NCBI GenBank assembly: GCA_947095535.1
Contig: OX352772.1
Coordinates: forward strand, 378,523,643-378,587,642
Source of the DNA: Poecilobothrus nobilitatus
Taxonomy: Eukaryota > Arthropoda > Insecta > Diptera > Dolichopodidae
Direction of reading: 5' to 3'
DNA length: 64,000 nt
How positions within the stretch are numbered: position 1 is the stretch's first letter; every line of letters begins with the position of its first letter. A model generated the notes under the pieces. It ran no database searches, was not told the DNA's origin, and worked only from the letters and a program-made list of their open reading frames with translations. The position numbers were made by a program, and so were the translations under genes. Below are positions 56,008 to 64,000 of this stretch, piece by piece.

Positions 56008-57574
56008 AAAAACGAGGAAGAATACAGTTGCCTTTGTCAACTCTTACATACCCGTACGAACCGTTAGTATGTTCACAGCCTGTCACTCTGCCTACAATAT
56101 TATTTTTTTAATATTTTAGTATTTTAAAATAATTTGGGTGAATTTTATAATTTCTAGAACTATGGGTTGTACATATATTCAAACTATATGTTTATATGTA
56201 CATTCTTCAAAAGCAGATTCTAACCTACCACATAACGATTATCAATCCAAAACTTTTTCAAATATTCTATAGTACCATTTAATACTAAGCGGTAAATGTA
56301 TATTAAATTTACTTAGTACAAAATAGTAAATATAATTTTAAATATTATATTATATTATATTTAAATATTCCATTGACAGAATAATTTCTTATAAGTACAA
56401 TAAAATACATATATGTATTTAAATACGGCGCTATATAATATACATCCATACTCTTATCATTCATTCATCAGTGACATATACGATATGTAAATAAACATGA
56501 GTATGTATGTATATCAATATCATATAAATAAAAATTCTTCAAGCAACCGTTATGTTGTTTATTTATTTACATTTTTTTGTACTACGCATTATATCCTCAA
56601 CAATTTCAAATTATCGAGTAAAACAAAATGGAAAAAATAGAAATTTGTTAGAAAATTTGAAAAAATCAAGTAACACTTTCGTCAATTATAAAGTAACCCT
56701 ATATTATTAAAAAAAGTTGTTAACAGAAATAAGAGTGTAATGTTGAAGCTTTAATTTTTGTGTATTACTTCAAAAATTTTAACAGGTGTTCAAGTTGCAG
56801 GTGTTTAAAAATTGGAAATTTTCAGTTTTTGATCCCTTACAGCTCCTAAACGGGGGGTGATACAAAAAAAATTTCTGAAATGACTCATACTTATTTTCAA
56901 AAATCTAACTTCTGTCAAAATTTCAAGTTTCCAACTTAAACCGTTTAGAAGATAGAAGGGTTAAAGGATTTTGCAAAATTTGAGTTTTGCATAACGGTAA
57001 ATTAAGACACCGTATGCCACAAGTATATATTTATTATATATATACTTTTAAAGCTAATAAAAATAGTAATCGTTTGGCGTTTTCAAAATGAAGATATACC
57101 TTATACAACTTGTGCTATAACAATTTAAATTTAGAGCTTTTTTGAACCTTTGGGGAGCTGTAGCTCCGTAACGGGTGGGGCTACAAAAAAAAGTTATTAA
57201 AAATAAAATTAATATTTTTGTGAGATCTATCAGTAGTTAAAATTTCATAGCTCTATTGCAAAAAAAATGTGGGGATCTAAAAGTTAGGTGTTCGAGAGCT
57301 ACCCTAAGGCTTGGTCCAAACTCAACCAAAAAAAATAGGGAACCTACAAATTACTCCCAAAATATTTTGTGTAAATTTCAAGATTCTAGCTTTCTTAGTT
57401 TTTGAGTTAGTGTGTTGACGGACAGACGGACGGACGGACGGACATGTCTCAAAAGTCTTAGATTTTTTTTCTGATCCGATCCATACCTTTGAAGGTATAT
57501 CTAGCTCGCTTATTTCGAGGTGTTACAAACGGAGGAGTAATTTTATTATACCCGATCCTATCGTACGGGTATAA
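56008..57574 (-). mobile_element. Complete GTCC repeat, minus strand, inserted in array B
   Basis: Bounded by AAAAACGAGGAAGAATAC (56,008) and CGTACGGGTATAAAT (57,574), inverse of the 1,171-3,064 copy. ATACCCGTACG is at 56,048 and CGTACGGGTAT at 57,562. The tetranucleotide tract (GGAC on this strand) is at 57,420-57,442. Array B resumes at 57,575. About 1.57 kb, shorter than the first copy by internal deletions. Confidence 0.8.
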
Positions 57575-57690
57575 ATAGAAATTATTAGCTATAGAACATT
57601 CTGAATTTTTTTTTTGTTCGTTTATGTTTACCGTCCATTCATATAAATATAACTGTTGCATACATATTAAAAAATAATAAATCGATGAAT
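57575..57690 (-). repeat. Tandem array B (remainder)
   Basis: Resumes TAGAAATTATTAGCTATAG, ATTCTGAATTTTTT and the ACCGTCCATTCATATAAA block seen at 55,305-55,330. Confidence 0.75.
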
Positions 57691-58311
57691 CAACTAAATA
57701 ATAATAGTTGGGAATTTAGGAATTTGGTGTGACTGCGTTAGCAGGTTTTTAATAGTATACAGCACACATAAAAATATGCATACCATTTTTGTACATGTTT
57801 GTACCTACATATGTATGTAGTAAAAAAATTTGGTTTTAAAAGTATGTAATTGAGAATATATTAAATTGCTTACTTCTAAATGCTAATATTTTTGAATTAA
57901 AAAACACGTATCTATATAAATATTATAAATTAACACATTGCTTTTATAAATAAAAATGTATACTAAAAATCAATTGATTTGATGAAAAAAAACTTAAATT
58001 TAACACTTGCTTACTAAATTTTAAGTAAATGAATATTAAATTTTCCACTGTGTTCTCAAGTGCGGCAAATTAATTTGTTTACACATTCATATCTTTCAAA
58101 TTCATCGCTTTCAAACCAAAAATATTTTCGAAGCACATATTATTACATATTTTGAAGTATGTACCTATGTATATGTAAAAAAAAGATGATGCAATTTTAC
58201 ATTTTATTTGTTCCGCAGCTCAAGTATTGCGGAGAAATATTTTTATGAAATGTGTAAAACGAATATGAAATATGAATAAAAACTTTAAATCTGATGTTTT
58301 GGAAACTAAGT
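57691..58311. other. AT-rich spacer, no gene seen
   Basis: No ORF, repeat end or RNA signal recognised. Confidence 0.5.
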
Positions 58312-58352
58312 AAAAACGAGGCAAAATAAAGTTGCCCTTGCCAACTCTTAAT
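58312..58352 (-). mobile_element. 3'-end scrap of a GTCC repeat
   Basis: TAAAAACGAGGCAAAATAAAG and TTGCCCTTGCCAACTCTTA match the inverted 3' terminus of the family (56,008-56,045). Nothing beyond it matches. Confidence 0.55.
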
Positions 58353-58489
58353 TACATGAACGAACACTTTATTGCATTTAAAATACTATATAATATCAGT
58401 CTGCTTATAGTACCTCACGGTTAGGCTACGCCAAGTCTTGCTTCAATAATTTCAAGCTTTGTCTAATTAAATTTTATAAATTATACAGG

Positions 58490-58680
58490 ATGTTCAGTTA
58501 GCGTGTTAATAAAAGAAAATGGATGATTGCGCATGTCATAACAAGAGAAAAATTGTATGGAAGGGGGGAGGGGTCTATCGTTAACCATTTACTTGTTGCA
58601 GGCCCCAAAAAATATTAATTGTGAAAATATTTTGTTGTACATTTTTGGTTGTAGAGTAAAAACTATCGTAGTTACCCTAA
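58490..58680 (+). repeat. Divergent repeat related to 61,156-61,300
   Basis: ACAGGATGTTCAGTTAGCG, then GGAAGGGGGGAGGGGTCTAT and GCAGGCCCC. The same order of blocks appears at 61,156 (ACAGAGTGTTCCTAACTCG, GGGAGGGGGTCTATT, GAGGCCTCAA). Probably the same terminal part of an unidentified element. Confidence 0.5.
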
Positions 58681-58706
58681 AACTATCGTATACAAAAAAC
58701 AATTAA

Positions 58707-58895
58707 GGGGCCTCGGTGGCCTAGTGGATAAAAGCGTATAAAATACGCTGTAAACACCGAGGTAGTGTGGGTTCTAATCCCACACACGTCGTAAGGGTTA
58801 TTACCCTTTACGACATTTACAGCCACGCCTGAACAGGAAAGGCTGTGTAATTTCCTGTCCACATTATGTGACAGAGAAATGCAATAAAAAAAAAA
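58707..58895 (+). repeat. Full-length tRNA-derived SINE with target-site duplication
   Basis: 189 bases: A-box region GGTGGCCTAGTGGATAAAAG, perfect-spaced B box GGTTCTAATCC (58,770-58,780), a structured body and an A-tail. CAATTAA before (58,700-58,706) and after (58,896-58,902) is the target duplication. Successive hairpins: CCTCGGTG/CACCGAGG, GTGTGGG/CCCACAC, GTCGTAAGGGT with ACCCTTTACGAC, and ACAGCC/GGCTGT. The minus-strand ORF over it is spurious. Confidence 0.85.
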
Positions 58896-59168
58896 CAATT
58901 AATAATTATCGTAAATAAAACAATTAGCTGCTTTTAGCTTCATTTGTTCGTTCATTCAGGAGCAATTGTCATGAAAAATTAATATTTTTTGTTTTTTTTT
59001 CACAAAAATTAACTGTAATATACATTATATATATATATAATATACTTTACATTAATATACTTTTATCTTCCATTTTATGTTATTTATTTTAAGATATTAA
59101 GCTTACCTGAACTCTGAAAAGTGTAGAAGGTATAAAAAAAAAATGAAAACATAGATAGTAGATTCTTA

Positions 59169-59459
59169 TACAAAACAATCCTCGAAGAGTTCATGTTGCC
59201 ATATGCGGAGTGGAAAATGCTACTTGTATGAACTCGGCAAAATAATGATCAAAAGCAGACTTCTGCTTATATTAAAAATGGTTTCCCGAAACTGAACCAA
59301 ATAGAGAAGCTCTGGCAACATCTTAAATGAAAAATTGATAGAACTAAAATTACAAATAAAACGAGCTTGACAAAGCATTGTAAAAAATATCATATACACA
59401 ATTTGACTGCCTCGATACCAAGAAGATGTAAAGAAGATAATAAAATATGCCTAAAATAC
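59169..59459 (+). pseudogene. Tc1-like transposase C-terminal fragment
   Basis: One frame with two stops: YKTILEEFMLPYAEW, then NNDQKQTSAYIKN (worn form of the DNDPKHTS block with the second catalytic Asp), LNQIEKLWQHLK (worn NPIExLW block; the third catalytic residue region is partly deleted before it), and LTASIPRRCKE near the end. Order and wording are diagnostic of Tc1 (DD34E) transposases. No TIRs found, so only a gene scrap remains. Confidence 0.7.
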
Positions 59460-60224
59460 AAATTTTTTTAACAAATATTTTTAATAGTTTTGACATTGTA
59501 AATATTTTGCCCAACAAAAAAAACTGAATATAATTTTATTTTGTTTTATTTTTATTACTTATTAAAAAATAATTTTTTTTTACTATTTTTTAAATAAGAA
59601 ACCACTTTATCGTAGCTGTACTTCCTTTGAAGGGTTGGATTATGTTTTACGTCACTTAACGGTACTTAATGATCAACTTCGGTAACGATACTTCACGTTT
59701 CCGAAAATACATAACATTATAAGCGATTTCGTCATCTAGTGGTAAAGAAATGCACTAAATTTTAAAAACTAATTGCTTTTCTCAGAAAATTAATATTTAT
59801 GTATATGTGTGATTTTAAATTAGAAGGCATATTATAGTTCGTTAGAAGGGATACTATAGTTCGTTCGATATACTAATTTGAGGTTGCTCCTTTTTCCAGA
59901 ATATGAATATATATTACACATATATATAATGAGTGACACATATATATATGCGAGATTTTCAATTTGGAGGTATTCTATGAATTATTGCAAAATTATAGGG
60001 TTGCCCGTTTTTCCAGAATATTAACTAAATTCTGGTCAATTCAGAAAACTGGTTTTCTGGTTACCGTAATAAATTTTTTAAAATATAAATTTATTATCTA
60101 TTCAAAAGCTTTTTTTTATCTTAGATATCTGTTTTAATTTTGCAAACGTAGGTTGCAAATGTTTTTTCCAATACATATATGTGTTTATTTTTATATATTA
60201 TTTAACATCGTAAATAAAACAATT
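59460..60224. other. AT-rich spacer with TA-rich runs
   Basis: TATATA runs at 59,908-59,950. No gene seen. Confidence 0.5.
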
Positions 60225-60305
60225 TGGCCCACATCCGTAAGGAAAAGGTCCCATCACTTTGCAGGGGCATTGCATGTCCGTGGAAAGATAAAATAAATAA
60301 ATAAA
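60225..60305 (+). repeat. Probable LINE 3' end fragment
   Basis: TGGCCCACATCCGTAAGGAA matches the minus-strand tail at 13,088-13,110 and is followed by an ATAAA-type tail (AAATAAATAAATAAAAC), as at LINE 3' ends. Confidence 0.5.
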
Positions 60306-60329
60306 ACAATAAGAATACATATATATCAA

Positions 60330-60560
60330 AACAAAATAAATCTCTCTTAACGCAAAGTTGAACCTACCACCTAACGATTATCACTTCAAGACTCTTCCAA
60401 CTGTATACTACATACTATAACAAAATGAATCTCTCCTAACGCAGAGTTCAACCTACCACCTAACGATTAGCAATTCAAGACTCTACCAGCTGTACTACAC
60501 AACCATTCAATACTAAGCTGCAAATTTATACTCACTACAAACAGCAAACTATATAATATT
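60330..60560 (-). repeat. GTCC-family internal segment, 86-base tandem duplication
   Basis: The block ACCTACCACCTAACGATTA occurs at 60,363 and 60,449 (spacing 86). It matches the internal region 56,220-56,300 of the minus-strand complete copy (CTAACCTACCACATAACG) and 2,780-2,870 inverted. Confidence 0.6.
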
Positions 60561-61155
60561 AATTAGTGTACTGCGTAAATACATTATTGTTTAGTAATTC
60601 AAATAATAAGATGTTGTGAAAAGTTAAATGATAAGATGACAAAAGAATAAAAGTAAATTAATAGTTCAAACTTCATGTTTTAAACAGTGTATTAAAATTA
60701 AGGTATTTTATTTTGGTTTAAACGCGCGAGAGGTTTGACCTGCATTGATATGATCACCTTTTATCTTTTTTTTTTTGGAATATTAAAGCCTGGGCAAGTG
60801 TACCTACCCCGCGACTCCATTACACAAATCTAGTTAGATTGTTTCTAACCGATTTGTTTGTTACCCAGGTTTATCTTGCATGTATAATATTTTTTGTCTA
60901 GTTTTGGCGAATTCATTTTTGGTTTTTTTTGTTCTTAAATCTAGGATTTTTTGATTTATTTTTGGCAACACATTAACATACATAATTTAAAATAGAAAGT
61001 TATAGGTGAATTCATTAGATATTTGCATCTTATCAAGTTTTTTTATTTTTTTTTACTTGTTTTTGTTATAAGATGTTGTCAAAAGTTAAGTTTATAGAGA
61101 ATGAAAGTATCAAAAATTAAGAGTTAGTACACTTTATTTAAGAGTTTCAATATAA
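60561..61155. other. AT-rich spacer
   Basis: A less AT-rich block at 60,785-60,870 (CCTGGGCAAGTGTACC ... TTACCCAGG) forms an imperfect inverted repeat. No gene recognised. Confidence 0.4.
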
Positions 61156-61300
61156 TATACAGAGTGTTCCTAACTCGATGGTATTCCTTGAAATGGGTAA
61201 TCGGGCATGTCGAGACGAACAAACAATAGTATGGGAGGGGGTCTATTTTCACTGCTTTAGCAGTTATGAGGCCTCAACTATTTTTCAACCATAATTTAGT
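61156..61300 (+). repeat. Divergent repeat related to 58,490-58,680
   Basis: Starts ACAGAGTGTTCCTAACTCG and shares GCATGTC, GGGAGGGGGTCTAT and the AGGCC block with 58,490-58,610 in the same order. Confidence 0.5.
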
Positions 61301-61489
61301 TTTATTTCGATAAAATTAGAACCAAAAAAGGCAGAAAAAAACTAAGTATGCCATTTTAAAGCTTATTAAAACAGCTTTGTCAATACTCTAGCTAGAGTTT
61401 CCCACTCTGAGGTAATAAGGGCTTAAAGTCAAATATTTAAAAAAAAAAGTATCAATTAAAGACCTTTTATCAAGAAAATAACGGTATAC

Positions 61490-62467
61490 CATAATCATGT
61501 CGAATCATAACTAAAACATGGCTCAACGATTCGTTTACAAACGAGGAAATTCTTGATGGTAATTGGTCCATTTACAGAAAGGATCGTGATTATCTATCTG
61601 CAAATTGTTCGCGAGGAGGTGGTGTTCTACTTGCTGTAAAGAATAACTTATCTAGTGTACCATTAATCACTAGTACACATCAATCTTTCGATCACTAATT
61701 TGTTAAAATAATATTTGGTACAAATAATTTATACCTAGGTATTGTTTATTTCCCTCCGAACTCTGACAATTCCTCATATTCTGATTTTTATAGTGTATAT
61801 CACAATATTATTTCAGAAATGCATGACGATGACTCAAAATTTTGTGTTTGGCGATTTTAATCGTCCTTCTATTTCTTTTATTGTTGACAACGCTGATAAC
61901 TTGTTATTACCGGTTAACTTTCATGACGAAATTGACTTCTGTCTTATTAGCGAGTTCTACAGTAACGATTTACAACAAATTATCAGTTATGCTAATAGTA
62001 ATAATAAGAGGTTAAATCTTGCATTTTCAAATACATATGATTGAGTGTCGATTAAACTCGCTGATGATGTTGATAATTTTTTTACGAGCTCTGATCATCA
62101 TAACGCACTTATTTTCGAGTTCTCCATTTCTATCCCACCCATGGCAAAATCTTACAATAATGAAATTGTATACGATTTTTTTAATGCTGACTATCAAAGT
62201 ATTAATTATGCTTTGTCATTAATCACATGGAACGAACTGTTACTACAACAGGATATCAATTTACTAATCTCTATCTTTTACTCAAATCTGTTTCAAATTA
62301 TTGATGCCTTTGTTGCTAAAATTCGCAAAAAGCATATGGAGAAAAAGCAAAAGCATTCGCAAAGCATAATAGAATCATGGTTAGATAGTGATCTTAGGAA
62401 CTTGAGAAGTCGGCGCAATAAAACATACAAAAAACTTAAACACCATCAAGCACCATGCGATGACTAA
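61490..62467 (+). pseudogene. Endonuclease and linker of LINE-E
   Basis: RIITKTWLNDS: the catalytic Glu of TETWL is Lys here (61,513-61,515). Then DRDYLSANCSRGGGVLLAV, LGIVYFPPNSDNSSYSDF, GDFNRPSISF (61,858, in a shifted frame) and TSSDHHNALIF (SDH intact). The linker has IIESWLDSDLRNLRSRRNK. Stops occur at 61,696, about 62,042 and 62,465, with frame shifts near 61,850. Otherwise well preserved. Confidence 0.85.
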
Positions 62468-64000
62468 TTGAATATGTATAAGCAACTTGCTATCGAATTT
62501 AAACAAGAAGCCAATGCAGCATATGAAAACTATGTCACGGATATTGGTAACAAACCTAAAAAATTTTTTGATTTTGTTAACACAAAACGGGAATTATTCG
62601 GGTGTCCCAATTCAAAGATGTCAATAGACAATGTGGTTTCTGATTGCCCAAAAGAAATTTGTAACTTCTTTTCTGATCATTTTCAACAAGTTTATCGTCC
62701 AACAGCACCAGTTACCACTTCGACTAACTGCTTATCTAATAGCTCAAATTTGCTATTTACAGACGTGTATCTTTCTGAAAATGATATTCTTGAAGAAATT
62801 TTGAGCCTTGATACAAAAAAGGGTGTTGGTCCGAACTTAATTGCTCCAATCTTTTTACATAATTGCTCTCACAGTCTAATCTTCCCTCTTCATTTTATTT
62901 TCAATAAGTCACTTACAATTGGGATTTTCTCACAAAAGTGCAAATCCTCCCATTTAACCCCTATTTTTAAAAAAGGGGTTAGAGCGTCGGTGGAAAATTA
63001 TCGAGGTATAGCAATCCTTTCAACTATATCTAAATTATTTGAAAAAATTGTCGTTGTTAGAATTACTCCTATCATAAATGCAAAACTAAATGAACAACAA
63101 CATGGTTTCAGAAAAGGTCGTTCAACTACAACGAACCTTATGGTTTATACATTTGATATCCTGAATCAAATGGAGAAAGGGTACCAAGTTGATGCAATTT
63201 ACACTGATTTTAGCAAAGCTTTCGATCGTGTAGATCACTTCACTTTGCTATACAAACTATCAACTTTTGGTATTTTGGTTCATTTCTAGAGTGGTTTAAT
63301 TCTTATCTTTCAGAAAGAACTCAAAATGTTAAATTTCATGGTGTATAATCCAACCATCGGGGTCACTTCCGGTGTACCGCAAAGTAGCTATTTAGGCCTG
63401 CTTCTGTTTAATGTTTTTTAATATATGACTACAAAATAGATAATGCAACTCTTAAATGGGTTTTTAGGATTACTGATTTAGGAATTCTCTTGATAATAAA
63501 CTTAATTATAATCTTCACTATGACCTAATAGTTTCAAAGACTAATAAAATGTTAGGTTTCATTAAAAGAAGAGCTAAAGAATTTTGCAACTTAGCTGTAA
63601 CAAAATTTCTTTATTGTTTCCTAGTTCGATTTATCTTAGAATACGGTAACATTGTTTGTTATTCAGCCTTTGCAGTTCATTCCAATATAATCGAATCAGT
63701 TCAACAGCAATTTCTTTTATTTGCATTAAGGAATCAATATAACGCTTTTGATTTTGCTAATCTACCTAGTGACACTACAAGACTTAATTCATTAAACTTA
63801 CTTTCTTTATCCTTACGTAGACAATTATTGTCATCATGTTTTACTTTTGATATTTTGAATAATAGTATTTCTATCCAATCTCTTAATAACAAGTTTAGAC
63901 TTAGCGATAGTGTTAGGCAAACTAGAAATACTAAATTTTTAATGGATTACAAACATAATACAGAGTACGGTAGAAATGACCCTGTCAATAGATGTTGTAG
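62468..64000 (+). pseudogene. Reverse transcriptase of LINE-E, motif C deleted
   Basis: A 273-codon open stretch to 63,289: LDTKKGVGPNLIAPIF, ENYRGIAILSTISKLFEK, QQHGFRKGRSTTTNL and motif A YTDFSKAFDRVDH intact. After a shift, motif B is altered to SGVPQSSYLGLLLF (about 63,370-63,412). The sequence then jumps at about 63,420-63,440 directly to IDNATLKWVFRITDLGIL, so the (Y/F)ADD segment is deleted. The rest reads MLGFIKRRAKEFCNLAV, RFILEYGNIV and QQFLLFALRN to the window end. Confidence 0.88.

Larger units (their letters stand above)
61490..64000 (+). mobile_element. CR1-group LINE-E, same family as LINE-D, 3' end outside window
   Basis: 5'-truncated at the endonuclease (about 61,490). Continues through RT to NTEYGRNDPVNRCC at 63,960-64,000 and off the window. 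Protein blocks match LINE-D throughout (LLLPVNFHDEIDF, YDFFNADYQSIN, YTDFSKAFDRVDH). Confidence 0.9.

Noticed and set aside
58683..58898. 71-codon minus-strand ORF (GIRTHTTSVF ... GHRGP)
   Set aside because: It lies exactly over the SINE, antisense to its A and B boxes. It is a by-product of SINE sequence, not a gene.

Overview
The window is strongly AT-rich eukaryotic DNA and, by content, almost certainly an insect genome, probably a fly. Evidence: many non-LTR retrotransposons (LINEs) of the CR1, I, LOA and Jockey-like groups, a mariner whose catalytic spacing is DD41D (the 'rosa' type first known from tephritid fruit flies), tRNA-derived SINEs, and several copies of an interspersed repeat with a GTCC-rich tract like the dipteran mini-me/DINE-1 repeats. 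The species is inference. No intact gene was found. The only hint of a host gene is one candidate 124-base exon at 53,683-53,806.

Layout. 1-5,640 (-): CR1-group LINE-A with a PHD-finger/Asn-rich ORF1, split by a 1.9 kb GTCC repeat. 6,680-9,130 (-): LOA/I-like LINE with RNase H. 9,230-12,890 (+): an RT scrap, a 2.8 kb LINE and another RT scrap. 13,140-17,010 (-): Jockey-like LINE with CCHC ORF1. 17,060-19,560: GTCC repeat fragment, SINE scrap and tandem array A. 20,505-24,003: duplicated LINE tail holding an inserted CR1 copy (LINE-B). 24,411-36,380: GTCC repeats interrupted by two related LINEs (LINE-C + and LINE-C2 -), which face each other tail to tail. 36,640-40,580 (-): I-like LINE. 41,100-42,280: SINE repeats. 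42,786-43,204: long perfect palindrome. 43,557-44,858: mariner sitting in the loop of another palindrome. 46,600-51,070 (+): CR1 LINE-D, split by a small hairpin insertion. 51,960-52,634: Polinton/Maverick integrase remnant. 53,949-54,422: second long palindrome. 54,590-57,690: array B, inverted relative to A, with a second complete GTCC repeat inside. 58,490-61,300: SINE with target duplication, Tc1 scrap and minor repeats. 61,490-64,000 (+): CR1 LINE-E, running off the end.

The coding sequences do not form a pathway. They are dead copies of replication machinery: endonuclease to nick DNA, reverse transcriptase to copy, ORF1 to bind RNA. Non-autonomous SINEs, GTCC repeats and foldback elements sit among them. 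Nesting gives a relative age order: LINE-A is older than its GTCC repeat, array B is older than its GTCC repeat, and the GTCC body at 25.6 kb is older than LINE-C. The mix of dead families in both orientations, with no gene, resembles pericentromeric heterochromatin or a piRNA-cluster-like TE graveyard. That interpretation needs small-RNA data.
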